NCBI RefSeq assembly: GCF_005233835.1
Contig: NZ_SZQA01000007.1
Span: 1-64,000, forward strand
Direction: 5' to 3'
Origin: Herbidospora galbida
GTDB lineage: Bacteria; Actinomycetota; Actinomycetes; Streptosporangiales; Streptosporangiaceae
Length of the DNA stretch: 64,000 bases
A program made the position numbers and the translations under genes. The notes beneath the pieces were generated by a model. That model did no database searches. It saw nothing but the letters and a program-made list of their open reading frames with translations, and was not told the DNA's origin. This document shows, piece by piece, positions 53,257 to 62,096 of this stretch. Position 1 is the stretch's first letter; every line of letters starts with the position of its first letter.

Positions 53257-54494
53257 TGCTCGATTCGGCGCGGCGCGAGGAGGCCCCGGAGAAGCGGGCT
53301 CCCGGCGCCGTTCGCATCATCCGGTGGGCGGCGGTCGCCGTTCCGGCCGCCTGGCTGGCGGTCACGGTCGTCAACTGGCTGAGCGGGGACTTCTGGTGGT
53401 GGGGCGGCGGGGCGCCGCTGGTGGTCTTCTTCGCCGTCCCGCTGCTGGCGGTCGCCGCCGTGCCGATGGTCCTGCTCCGCCACCGGGTGTCGTCGCGGCG
53501 CGACCGGGCGCTGGTCAGCCTGGCGATCGCGGCGCTCGCGCTCATCGTGGCCCGCCGGATCCTCAGCGGGCGGACCTGGCTCTGGGTCGTCCCCGACCTG
53601 GTGATCCCGCCGCTGCTGTTCCTCCTGGTGCCGGTGGCCCTGCTGCTGGCCGTGCCGCTGGCGACCAGGACCCGGTGGTGGACGGCGAGTCTCGCCTCGG
53701 TCGCGCTGGTGCTGGGCGCGACCCAGTCGGGGGTGCACCTCGGCGGAGGCGGCGGCCCGGTGCCGCGCGACGCGGTGAAGGTCGTCTCCTGGGACGCCTA
53801 CTGCTGGAACACCGACGACGACCCGGACCGCTTCCTGCGCTACCTGAAGAAGTGGCGGGCCGACGTCTACCTGCTCCAGGAGCACTCCGGCTGCGGGCCG
53901 GGCGCGCCCACCCCCATCGACGACGCCGACGTGCTGCGGCGCGAGTTCCCCGGCCACCACATCGTCACCCTCGACGGCCTCCTCACCATCTCCCGCTTCC
54001 CGGTGACCGGCCAGGCGGCGGTGGGGGAGGCGCTCAACCCGTACGCGCCGAGCTGGCGGCACGCCGCGCTGCGCACCGACCTCGACCTCGGCGGGCGGAC
54101 CGTCTCGGTCTACAACGTTCACCTGTTCGACATGCTCTACCTGAGCGCGAGTCCCCTGTCCCCGCGCTTCTACCGGGCCATCGCGACCCTCGACGCCGCC
54201 AGGAAGGTCCAGGTCGACGCGCTCGCCGCCGACGCCGGCGGCAACCCGAACCCGGTCGTGGCCTCCGGCAACTTCAACGCCCTGCCCGGCATGGGCCGGC
54301 TGCGCGGCCTCGACGGCCTGACGGCGGCCCAGGGCCCGCTCTACCCGGCGACCCTGTCCTTCGCCGGCCTCCGCCTGTGGCGCATGGACTGGACCTTCAC
54401 CTCCCCGGAGCTGGCCGTCCACGACTACGACCTGCACTCGCCCGAGGGCCTGTCCACCCATCACCTGCAAGAGCTGCTCATCTCGGAGGTGTGA
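53256..54494 (+). CDS. Membrane-anchored EEP-superfamily protein with altered catalytic residues
   Basis: 412 residues. Three or four N-terminal membrane helices are followed by an endonuclease/exonuclease/phosphatase domain. The EEP motifs are recognisable but changed: SWDAYCW instead of the usual Asn position, SGNFNA instead of GDFN (Asn339), and GLSTHH instead of SDH (Thr401). VYLLQEH and YNVHLFD are kept. The second EEP of the operon keeps all of these. The protein may be an inactive or modified partner of the second copy. The start overlaps the methyltransferase stop (TGATG). Confidence 0.85.
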   Translation: MLDSARREEAPEKRAPGAVRIIRWAAVAVPAAWLAVTVVNWLSGDFWWWGGGAPLVVFFAVPLLAVAAVPMVLLRHRVSSRRDRALVSLAIAALALIVARRILSGRTWLWVVPDLVIPPLLFLLVPVALLLAVPLATRTRWWTASLASVALVLGATQSGVHLGGGGGPVPRDAVKVVSWDAYCWNTDDDPDRFLRYLKKWRADVYLLQEHSGCGPGAPTPIDDADVLRREFPGHHIVTLDGLLTISRFPVTGQAAVGEALNPYAPSWRHAALRTDLDLGGRTVSVYNVHLFDMLYLSASPLSPRFYRAIATLDAARKVQVDALAADAGGNPNPVVASGNFNALPGMGRLRGLDGLTAAQGPLYPATLSFAGLRLWRMDWTFTSPELAVHDYDLHSPEGLSTHHLQELLISEV

Positions 54495-54499
54495 CCCCG

Positions 54500-55516
54500 A
54501 TGGAACCCCCGTTGGTCACCGTCATCGTCCCGACCTACAACCACGCCCGGTTCCTCCCGCTGGTCCTGACGGCGATCCGGGAGCAGACCCACGCCCCGCT
54601 GGAGGTCGTCGTCGTGGACGACTGCAGCACCGACGACTCGGCCGCCGTCGCGGCGTCGATGGGCGTACCGGTGATCCGCACCCCGGGCAACAGCGGCCCC
54701 GCCGTGGCCAGGAATCTCGGCGCCGCGCACGCGAACGGGGAGATCCTCTTCTTCGTCGACTCCGACGTCGCCCTGGCCCCCGACGCGGTCGCCACCGGCG
54801 TGGCCCTGCTGGCGGCCGACCCGTCGCTCGGCGCGGTCTGCGGCATCGAGGACCCCGACCCGCTGATCCGCTCCACCCGCGTCGAGGACTACCGCGCCCA
54901 CCAGCACCACTACTGGTCGATCGCGTCGGAGGGGGAGGTGTCGTTCCTGTGGTCGGCGATGTTCGCCATCCGCGCCTCGGTGTTCCGCGAGACCGGCCCG
55001 TTCAACCCCGATCTGCGCCACACCGAGGAGGTCGACTACGGCCGGCGTCTCAGCGATCATTACCGGGTGCGGATCACGCGCGCCGTCCGCGGCCGGATGG
55101 GCCACGACCGCGAACTCCCGACCCTGCTGCGCAAGCTGTTCCAGCGCGGCCGCCTGCGCGTCCCGCTCTACGCGCGCCAGCGCCGCTTCGCCCAGGGCTA
55201 CGAGACCCCCGCGCGGGCGCTCGCATCGCTGGCGTCGGCGCTGGCCGTCCTCACCCTCCCCGCGCCGTTCCTGCTGGGCCCGTGGTGGGCGGCGCTGCCG
55301 CTGACGGCACTGGCCGCGTGGGCGCTCGGCGACGCCGGGATGTTCCGGTTCGTGTTCGCCCGCAAGTGCCCGCTCTTCGGCGCCTACTTCGTCGCCGTCC
55401 ACTTCGTGGTCGGTCTCGTCATCCTCGCGGGCGTCGCGACCGGCGCCCTGCAGTGGCTGGCCTCCTCTTCCTTCCGGCGCCTGTACGACGCCCGCACCCC
55501 CGAGCCGGCCCGTTGA
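54500..55516 (+). CDS. GT2 glycosyltransferase (third of three)
   Basis: 338 residues with VTVIVPTYNHARFL, VDDCSTDDSAA and FFVDSDVALAPDA. Two or three C-terminal membrane helices end in GALQWLASSSFRRLYDARTP, closely matching the second GT2. GGAGGTG precedes ATG 54500. Its stop overlaps the TTG start of the last gene. Confidence 0.94.
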   Translation: MEPPLVTVIVPTYNHARFLPLVLTAIREQTHAPLEVVVVDDCSTDDSAAVAASMGVPVIRTPGNSGPAVARNLGAAHANGEILFFVDSDVALAPDAVATGVALLAADPSLGAVCGIEDPDPLIRSTRVEDYRAHQHHYWSIASEGEVSFLWSAMFAIRASVFRETGPFNPDLRHTEEVDYGRRLSDHYRVRITRAVRGRMGHDRELPTLLRKLFQRGRLRVPLYARQRRFAQGYETPARALASLASALAVLTLPAPFLLGPWWAALPLTALAAWALGDAGMFRFVFARKCPLFGAYFVAVHFVVGLVILAGVATGALQWLASSSFRRLYDARTPEPAR

Positions 55517-56535
55517 GGAAGGCGGCCGGGGTCGCGGCGGCCGTCTGGCTGGGCTTCGTGATCCTGCACCACCTGCTCACGGGCCGGTTCTGGCTGTGGC
55601 TGATCCCCGACCTGATCCCGCCCGCCCTCTATCTGGCCGTGCCGGTGACCCTCCTGGCCGCCGCCCGGTGCCGCGGCCCGGCGGCCCTGCTGGCGGCCGG
55701 ATCGCTGCTGCTGGCCGCCCCGCACGGCGGCCTGAACCCCGGCGCGCTGACCGCCCCGGACGGCCCGCCGCCGGCCGGGGCGGTGCGGGTGTTCTCGTGG
55801 AACACCGAATACTGGCACCAGGACGACGACCCCCAGAGCTTCTACCGCTTCCTCACCGACCAGCGCGCCGACGTCTACGTCCTGCAGGAGTACCTGAACT
55901 GGGTCGACGACCGCCCCCGCGAGGTCGACGACCTGGCGGCGCTGCGCCGCGCCTTCCCCGGCTACCATCTGGCGGCCGAGGGCGAACTCGTCACGCTGTC
56001 CCGTTTCCCCGTCACGGTCGTCCGCAGGGTCGGCCCGGCGGCCGCGCTCGGGCCCCGGCCGTCGTGGCAGGCGGCCTTCGACCTCGCCAAGGTCCTCCGC
56101 ACCGACCTGCGGATCGGCGCCGCGACCCTGTCCGTCTACAACGTCCACATCCCGGCCCAGTACGTCCTGGACGAGAACCCGTTCACGTCCCGCTTCTACA
56201 CGGAGCTGCGCGGCCGGGCCGACCGCCGCGACGCCCAGTTCCGCGGCCTGCTGGCCGACCTCGCCGCCAACCCCTCCGCCGCCCTGGTCAGCGGCGACTT
56301 CAACAGCACCGGCGCGATGGGGGAGCTGCGTCCCCTGTTCGACCGGCTCACCAGCGCGAACAGGGCGAACCGGTCGCTCTACCCGACGTCGTGGTACGCG
56401 GGCGCGCTCCCGCTGTGGCAGCTCGACTGGACCTTCACCAGAGGGGTGAGCGTCCACACGAGCGACCTGCCCGACCCGCGCGGCCTGTCCGACCACCGCG
56501 CCCAATCGGTGGCGATCAGCCTCGCCCCGCAGTAG
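55513..56535 (+). CDS. Membrane-anchored EEP-superfamily phosphodiesterase (intact active site)
   Basis: 340 residues, probably from TTG 55513 overlapping the GT2 stop. Two or three N-terminal helices precede an EEP domain with a complete motif set: SWNTEYW, VYVLQEY, YNVHIP, VSGDFNSTG and SDHRAQS. It likely cleaves a phosphodiester or phosphate on a lipid-linked intermediate at the membrane. It resembles the upstream EEP in layout, indicating duplication, but with an unaltered active site. It is the last gene of the ten-gene operon. Confidence 0.88.
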   Translation: MRKAAGVAAAVWLGFVILHHLLTGRFWLWLIPDLIPPALYLAVPVTLLAAARCRGPAALLAAGSLLLAAPHGGLNPGALTAPDGPPPAGAVRVFSWNTEYWHQDDDPQSFYRFLTDQRADVYVLQEYLNWVDDRPREVDDLAALRRAFPGYHLAAEGELVTLSRFPVTVVRRVGPAAALGPRPSWQAAFDLAKVLRTDLRIGAATLSVYNVHIPAQYVLDENPFTSRFYTELRGRADRRDAQFRGLLADLAANPSAALVSGDFNSTGAMGELRPLFDRLTSANRANRSLYPTSWYAGALPLWQLDWTFTRGVSVHTSDLPDPRGLSDHRAQSVAISLAPQ

Positions 56536-56752
56536 CCGCCTCACGGCCGGCGGGGATCGCGGCTCCGAGGACGGGCCGGCGCAGGTCGTCCGGGGTGATC
56601 AGGACACCGGTCACCCGGGAGGCCAGGGCGAGGGCCATCGTGTTGGGGTTGTCGATGGAGTCCTCGGCGGCCGGGTCGATCCCCAGCTCGCGCAGGTGGC
56701 GGTTGAGCCGGTCGGGTTCCGGGCCCCGCCGGTCGAGGGGATACGCCGAAAT
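56516..56752 (-). pseudogene. C-terminal remnant resembling DUF6461 proteins
   Basis: The minus strand encodes 78 residues without a start codon. The stop-bounded frame reads RRGPEPDRLNRHLRELGID, then ALALASRVTGVLITPDDL and a short tail. This resembles the end of DUF6461 proteins, common in Streptosporangiales, where TGVxLTPELL is a late motif. An in-frame TAG lies just upstream at 56753-56755 and no N-terminal half can be found. Its 3' end overlaps the last 20 bp of the EEP gene. The family call is moderate. Confidence 0.5.
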
Positions 56753-56817
56753 CTACACGTGTGGAGATTCCGTGCATTTCGTCGATCACGGAAACGGCCG
56801 CCGCTAGCCTCCGTCGC

Positions 56818-57549
56818 ATGATCACTCGCTTACTGGCCACCACGGCGACCGGCCTCTTCCTGATCTCCGGCACGGCCCACGCCGCGCCCGTGAAGGGTCA
56901 GCCCACGCTCACCCACAACGCGATCTACAAGAAGGGCGTGCTCCCGAAGGTCTCGTGCAAGGCGGTCAAGGGCACCACCCGGGCCTCGACCGAGAAGTAC
57001 GTCAGGAAGCTCGTCTCCTGCCTGAACACCGCCTGGAAGGGCACGATCGACGGCTTCCAGCAGGTGGCGGTCACGTTCAAGTCCGACAAGGAGTCCTGCT
57101 CCACCGGGGTGAAGATCGCCGGCTCCTACTCCGAGATCTGCGGTCAGACCATCGAGGTCCGCCTGGCGGACGACTGGATCAAGGCCAAGAACGACGTCCA
57201 CGTGTTCGGGGCGCTCATGCGGGAGTGGAGCGGCGTCGTCCAGGGGCAGACGGGCATCGGCCGGGCCTACTGGAACATGCCCAACGACCGGACCGGCGAG
57301 GACATGGCCGAGCAGCGGCACCGCTTCTACCTCCAGGCCGACTGCCTGGCCGGGGTGTCCGCCAAGACCCTGGGGCGCAAGATCACGGACTTCAAGCCGT
57401 TCATCGCCGGCATGGAGCCCCGCGAGTACGCCCGCTACAAGTGGAACGGCTCACCCGCCAACCGGCTCCACTGGACCAAGAAGGGCTACCAGGCCGGCAA
57501 GCCCGGCGCCTGCAACACCTGGACGGCGAGCGCACCCAAGGTGGCCTAG
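56818..57549 (+). CDS. Secreted neutral-zinc-metallopeptidase homologue without HExxH
   Basis: 243 residues with a signal peptide (LLATTATGLFLISGTAHA, cleavage near AHA/A). The fold follows the neutral zinc metallopeptidase family: QQVAVTF, YSEICGQTIEVRL, and the later LQADCLAGVSAKTLG. At the zinc site the sequence is LMREWSGVVQG where the family has HEYGHHVQ, so both His ligands are gone. It is therefore probably a non-catalytic secreted protein. Cysteines suggest disulfides. It meets the epoxide hydrolase gene tail to tail in a shared CTAG. Confidence 0.85.
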   Translation: MITRLLATTATGLFLISGTAHAAPVKGQPTLTHNAIYKKGVLPKVSCKAVKGTTRASTEKYVRKLVSCLNTAWKGTIDGFQQVAVTFKSDKESCSTGVKIAGSYSEICGQTIEVRLADDWIKAKNDVHVFGALMREWSGVVQGQTGIGRAYWNMPNDRTGEDMAEQRHRFYLQADCLAGVSAKTLGRKITDFKPFIAGMEPREYARYKWNGSPANRLHWTKKGYQAGKPGACNTWTASAPKVA

Positions 57550-58508
57550 GGCAGGACGTCGAGCCAGCCGGTAAGGATCTCGTTGATCTCCCCGGGACGT
57601 TCCTGCTGGATCCAGTGCCCGCAGCCGTCGAGCAGATGCGAGGAGACCAGCCCCGGCAGAGTGACGGGGTAGGCCTCGACGGCGTCGGCCATCCACATCG
57701 TGGAGGCGTCGAGGGCACCGCCGGCGAACAGCGACGGCTGCGTGATGGGGGCGCCGTCGACGTGGGCGAGGTCCTCCCAGTCGCGGTCCATGTTCCGGTA
57801 GCGGTTGAGCGCCCCGCGCAGGCCGGTGCGCTCGAACTCCGCCGCGTAGACGTCCAGGTCGTCCTCGCTCAGCCAGGCGGGAAGCCGGCCGACGGGGAAG
57901 CGGTCGCGCAGCGCGCCGCCCGGGGAGACGAAGTGGGGGTCCGGGGCGTCGCCGCGCGGCATGGTGTCGGCCGACAGGGCGGCGTAGACGCCGGCGAGCC
58001 AGCCCCGGACGTCCGGCTCGATCTCGGCCTCGGCCCGGCCGGGTTCCTGGAAGTAACTGACGTAGAACTCGTCGTCGCCGCCCATGCCCGCGAAGACCTC
58101 GCTGGGCCGAGGCCCGCCGCGCGGCGCGTAGGGGACGCTCAGCAGCCCGACCGCGCGGAAGACGTCGGGCCTGAGGAGGGCCGAGTCGGCGGCGATGACC
58201 GAACCCCAGTCGTGCCCCACGATCACCGCCGTCCGCTCGCCCAGGGCGCGCACCACGGCGACGTTGTCCTCGACCAGCTCCAGCATCCGGTACGCCGCCA
58301 CGTCGTCGGGCTTGGACGACCGGCCGTAGCCGCGCACGTCGACGGCGACGGCCCGGTAACCGGCTTGGGCCAGCGCCGGGAGTTGGCGCCGCCACGAGTA
58401 CCACGACTCGGGGAACCCGTGCACGAGCAGCACCAGCGGCCCCGACCCCTGCTCCACGAGGTGGACGCGGCCGGCGGCGGTCTCGACCAGGCGATGGGTG
58501 ATCGTCAT
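57546..58508 (-). CDS. Alpha/beta hydrolase, epoxide hydrolase type
   Basis: 320 residues. The oxyanion segment HGFPESWYSWR, nucleophile Asp in VGHDWGSV and terminal His in GCGHWIQQE are those of soluble epoxide hydrolases rather than haloalkane dehalogenases. A GGAGGG site precedes ATG 58508. It stands alone as a single gene. Confidence 0.93.
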   Translation of the reverse strand: MTITHRLVETAAGRVHLVEQGSGPLVLLVHGFPESWYSWRRQLPALAQAGYRAVAVDVRGYGRSSKPDDVAAYRMLELVEDNVAVVRALGERTAVIVGHDWGSVIAADSALLRPDVFRAVGLLSVPYAPRGGPRPSEVFAGMGGDDEFYVSYFQEPGRAEAEIEPDVRGWLAGVYAALSADTMPRGDAPDPHFVSPGGALRDRFPVGRLPAWLSEDDLDVYAAEFERTGLRGALNRYRNMDRDWEDLAHVDGAPITQPSLFAGGALDASTMWMADAVEAYPVTLPGLVSSHLLDGCGHWIQQERPGEINEILTGWLDVLP

Positions 58509-58604
58509 CGGCCCTCCACAATCGGTCAGCCATGGGGGTTACCTTCAAAGGGTGCAGCCGGAAACGCTGATGGGAGCGGGGACACGCCGCCCTCGACTTA
58601 CCGC

Positions 58605-59150
58605 GTGAACCCTCTTCCCGACGTCCTCGCCGAGGACCTGGACGTCGTGTTCGTCGGCATCAACCCCGGGCTCACCTCGGCCGCGCGGGGGCACAGCTTC
58701 GCGACCCCGGGAAACCGCATGTGGCCCGCGCTCCACCGCTCCGGGTTCACGCCCCGGCTGCTGCGCCCCGAGGACGAACGCGACCTGCTGCCCCTCGGCC
58801 TCGGGCTCACCACCATCGTCCGCAGGCCGACGGCCAAGGCCGCCGACCTCTCCGTCGAGGAGTACGTGGAAGGCGGCCGGGACCTGGTCGCCCGGATGGC
58901 ACCCCTGCGCCCTCGCTGGCTGGCCCTGCTGGGCGTCACCGGCTACCGCCTGGCCTTCGGGGCGGCGGGTGCGGCGATCGGCCCGCAGCCCGTCCGCCTC
59001 GCCGGGGCGCGGGTGTGGGTCCTGCCCAACCCCAGCGGGCTCAACGCCCACTACCCGCCAGAGGAGCTCGCCGCCGAGTTCACCCGCTTCCGGCTGGCGG
59101 CTCGCATCCGGTACCCACGTACAGGCCTACCGTCGGAACATGACCCCTGA
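58605..59150 (+). CDS. mug: G/U mismatch-specific DNA glycosylase (Mug/TDG family)
   Basis: 181 residues from GTG 58605. Family motifs are present: FVGINPGLTSAARGHSFATP with the catalytic Asn, NRMWPALHRSGF, and the second motif LPNPSGLNAHYP. It removes uracil or related bases from G:U mismatches. A short non-conserved tail (IRYPRTGLPSEHDP) follows. Confidence 0.92.
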   Translation: MNPLPDVLAEDLDVVFVGINPGLTSAARGHSFATPGNRMWPALHRSGFTPRLLRPEDERDLLPLGLGLTTIVRRPTAKAADLSVEEYVEGGRDLVARMAPLRPRWLALLGVTGYRLAFGAAGAAIGPQPVRLAGARVWVLPNPSGLNAHYPPEELAAEFTRFRLAARIRYPRTGLPSEHDP

Positions 59151-59263
59151 CCTCCCCTTCGTCCGGGCCTGCACCCTGTCTGGCCGCCGTCCGGCAGGCG
59201 CTGGTCCGGGTGGTCGCCGTCCGTCGACATAATCGATCCCGTCGACGAGAACGGGGAGCCCAC

Positions 59264-60403
59264 GTGAGCCACGATGACGGCCGTCACCGGCTGCGCGAGG
59301 TGATGGGCGTCTTCCTCAAGCTGGGCGTCATCGCCTTCGGCGGCCCGGCCGCGCACATCGCGATGATGCGCGACGAGCTGGTCCGCCGCCGGGGCTGGGT
59401 GACCGACCAGCGGTTCGTCGACCTGATGGGCGCGACCAACCTCATCCCGGGCCCCAACTCCACCGAGCTGGCCATCCACCTCGGCTACGACCGGGGCCGT
59501 TGGCGGGGGCTGGTCGTCGCCGGGGTCTGTTTCATCGTGCCGGCCGCGCTCATGGTCACCGCCCTGGCCTGGGTGTACGTCACCTACGGCGACACCCCCG
59601 AAATCGAGGGCGTTCTCTACGGGGTCGTCCCGGCCGTGATCGCGATCATCGCGCACGCCCTGGTCGGCCTGATGCGGACCGCCATCAAGAACGGCTGGCT
59701 CGCCGCCCTGGCGGTCGCGGCCCTGGCCGCCTACTTCCTCGGCGTCAACGAGCTGCTGATCCTCGCCTCGGGCGCGGTGCTGGCCGCCGCCGTCCGGTCG
59801 GTCCGCCGGGGGCTGCCGGCCGTGCCCTTCCTCGGTCCGATGGTCGGCGGGCTGCCGGTCTTCCCCGACCCGACCGGCGGGCAGCTCACGCAGCTGTTCC
59901 TGACCATGCTGAAGATCGGTTCGGTCCTGTACGGCAGCGGCTACGTCCTGCTCGCCTTCCTGCGCGGCGACTTCGTCGAGCGGCTCGGCTGGATCACCTC
60001 GCAGCAGCTCGCCGACGCCGTCTCCATCGGCCAGGTGACCCCCGGGCCCGTCTTCACCACCGCGACCTTCATCGGCTACCTCGTCGCCGGGCCCGTCGGC
60101 GCGTTCCTGGCCACCGTGGCCATCTTCCTGCCGTCGTTCCTGTTCGTCGGCCTGCTCACCCGGCTCACCGACCGGCTCCGCTCCGCCGACTGGACCTCCG
60201 CCCTCCTCGACGGGCTCAACGCCGCCGCGCTGGCCCTCATGGCCGGGGTCTCCTGGCAGCTCGGCGTGACCGCGATCGTCGACCCGCTGACGGCCGCCAT
60301 CGCGGTGGTCACCCTGGTGCTGCTCTGGACGACCAGGCTCAACAACGCCTGGTACATCGCCGCCGGGGCGGCGATCGGCCTGGCCCACGCCCTGCTCACG
60401 TGA
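59264..60403 (+). CDS. chrA: Chromate transporter, ChrA/CHR family (two-domain form)
   Basis: 379 residues, GTG start after GGGGAG. The first CHR half has GVIAFGGPAAHIAMM and LIPGPNSTE; the second half repeats the fold (GSVLYGSGYVLLAFLR, SIGQVTPGPV). About ten helices. It exports chromate or a related anion. The downstream ThiF-like gene on the other strand ends immediately after its stop. Confidence 0.93.
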   Translation: MSHDDGRHRLREVMGVFLKLGVIAFGGPAAHIAMMRDELVRRRGWVTDQRFVDLMGATNLIPGPNSTELAIHLGYDRGRWRGLVVAGVCFIVPAALMVTALAWVYVTYGDTPEIEGVLYGVVPAVIAIIAHALVGLMRTAIKNGWLAALAVAALAAYFLGVNELLILASGAVLAAAVRSVRRGLPAVPFLGPMVGGLPVFPDPTGGQLTQLFLTMLKIGSVLYGSGYVLLAFLRGDFVERLGWITSQQLADAVSIGQVTPGPVFTTATFIGYLVAGPVGAFLATVAIFLPSFLFVGLLTRLTDRLRSADWTSALLDGLNAAALALMAGVSWQLGVTAIVDPLTAAIAVVTLVLLWTTRLNNAWYIAAGAAIGLAHALLT

Positions 60404-61363
60404 TCAGCCGTGCAGCCGGGTCGCCTCCGTCACCAGAACGGCCGGATCGAGGTGGTAGCGGCCCGAGGCGACCGGCTCGCCGAGCAGGAGGCGGCGGGCC
60501 GTGTCGGTGACGGCGCCCGCGCCCATCGCGACGTCCGAGGCGAGCTGGGGCCAGCTGTTGAGACTCCGGCCGACCTCCGGCAGGGACGCCTTCATCCGGG
60601 GACTGAGCGACCCCTCGTCGAACATCGCCAGGACGTACCGGATCTTGTCCTTGGGTTCGAGCCCGATCAGGTCGTCGGCCCTGACCTCGCCGAGGAGGCC
60701 GTGGAAGATCGGGCGGCCGGGTTCGAGGTCGAACCGTTCGACGTCGAGCATGCCGCGGTCGCTGGTGCTCATCAGCACCGGGATGCGGCGGGCGCGGGCC
60801 CGTTCCCGGACGGCCACCTTGGCGTAAAGGTCGTCGCACTCCTCGACGACCAGGTCGAGGCCGTCGAGGAACGCGTCGACGTTGGCCGGGGTGATGCCCT
60901 CGGCGAAGGGCTCGACGTCGAGGTGGGGGTCGATCTCGTACATCTGCCGGGCGGTCACGACGGTCTTCTCCAGGCCCAGGTCGGGCAGCCCGGCCCGGAC
61001 GCGGTTGAGGTTGGTCAGGTCGAGCCGGTCGAAGTCGGCGATCCTGTACGACCCTCCGACGCCCTCCATCGTCAGGGTGACGACGGTGCCGTTGCCGACC
61101 GACAGGCCGACCACGCCGATGCGGGCCGCGCCGAGCCGCCGCTGCTCCTCGGGGGTGATCTTGTCGCGGTTGCGGTCGGTGCGCAGCCGCCGGAACTCCT
61201 CGGCCGGGTGGGTCCGCACCAGCACTCCCGACCACGGGTACCAGACCCACGTCCCGTAGCCGGCGGGCTCGTCGAGGGGGTCGTGGACGCGGCGGACCGC
61301 TCCGGAGTCGAGCAGGTCCTTCGCCTCTGGGCCGGTGAGCAGGGAGGGGCGCCAGTCGTCCAC
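60404..61363 (-). CDS. ThiF/MoeB-family E1-like adenylating protein
   Basis: 319 residues, GTG start. The ATP-binding loop is GVVGLSVGNGTVV, followed by ADFDRLDLTNLNR (the usual D-x-D and N-x-x-R), then VVEECDDLYAKV and a substrate part. No CxxC zinc motif is seen. ThiF-family enzymes adenylate C-terminal carboxylates or related groups. The gene lies one base after a GNAT acyltransferase gene, so the two are likely co-translated and may act together. The natural substrate is unknown. Confidence 0.88.
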   Translation of the reverse strand: MDDWRPSLLTGPEAKDLLDSGAVRRVHDPLDEPAGYGTWVWYPWSGVLVRTHPAEEFRRLRTDRNRDKITPEEQRRLGAARIGVVGLSVGNGTVVTLTMEGVGGSYRIADFDRLDLTNLNRVRAGLPDLGLEKTVVTARQMYEIDPHLDVEPFAEGITPANVDAFLDGLDLVVEECDDLYAKVAVRERARARRIPVLMSTSDRGMLDVERFDLEPGRPIFHGLLGEVRADDLIGLEPKDKIRYVLAMFDEGSLSPRMKASLPEVGRSLNSWPQLASDVAMGAGAVTDTARRLLLGEPVASGRYHLDPAVLVTEATRLHG

Positions 61364-61364
61364 G

Positions 61365-62042
61365 TCACACCGCCGTGTAGCCGACGGTGTCGCGCACGAC
61401 GTCCAAAACCTGGGCGCCGGTCGCGTAGCTGAGGAAGACCCGCTCGGCGCGGCCGCGCGGCGGGAAGAAGCCGTCGACGCACAGGACCGTCGTGGCGGCG
61501 CCGTAGGTGGACCTGGACGCGGCGTCCTGGAAGGCGACCCAGGTGTCCCAGTCGGCGTCGAACAGGTCGAGCGCCGTCGCGCGGATCAGCCGCGCCAGCG
61601 TCAGCGACAGGCCCGAGCCGCGCAGCCGGGGATGCACCCACAGCCCGCCCACGTGGGCGATCCGGCCCGACAGCGCGGGCACGGGCGTGGCCGGCTCGAT
61701 CCCGGCCGCCATCTCGGGCGGGACCGGGTCGAACCACAGGGCGAGCGACTCGACCAGCGCGGCGAAGTCACGGGTCACGAACAGGCGGCCCGCGCCGCAC
61801 GCGACGACGTCGCCGCTCTCGTCGAGCGCCGCGAGATGGAAGGCCGAGCCGGGGGCGATCCGGCTGCGGGCGGGGTCGAAGGTCGGGTTGACGCCGTCGG
61901 CCCCCATGGCCGCGCCGACGGCGCCGGCCCAGCCGTGCAGGTCGTCGTTCAGGCGCAGGCGCAGGCCGCGACGCCCGGCCCATTCGGTGGACGCGGCCGC
62001 GAGCTCGCGGACCTCGGGCCGCCGGAAGAAGATCCCCCTCAT
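61365..62042 (-). CDS. GNAT-family N-acyltransferase
   Basis: 225 residues. The GNAT acetyl-CoA loop is VGGLWVHPRLRGSGLSLTL, and the rest is a mixed alpha/beta fold with a long N-terminal part. ATG 62042 is chosen; a GTG two codons upstream is possible. It precedes the ThiF-like gene on the same strand with a one-base gap. Confidence 0.8.
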   Translation of the reverse strand: MRGIFFRRPEVRELAAASTEWAGRRGLRLRLNDDLHGWAGAVGAAMGADGVNPTFDPARSRIAPGSAFHLAALDESGDVVACGAGRLFVTRDFAALVESLALWFDPVPPEMAAGIEPATPVPALSGRIAHVGGLWVHPRLRGSGLSLTLARLIRATALDLFDADWDTWVAFQDAASRSTYGAATTVLCVDGFFPPRGRAERVFLSYATGAQVLDVVRDTVGYTAV

Positions 62043-62096
62043 GACCACCAGGCTCGCCGGTCGGCCCGGCAGGGGGCGATAGCGCTACCGGGACAT

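Noticed and set aside
53256-56535. The EEP proteins as nucleases of a defence system
   Set aside because: They have N-terminal membrane anchors and sit in a glycosyltransferase operon, so a lipid or glycan substrate is more likely.
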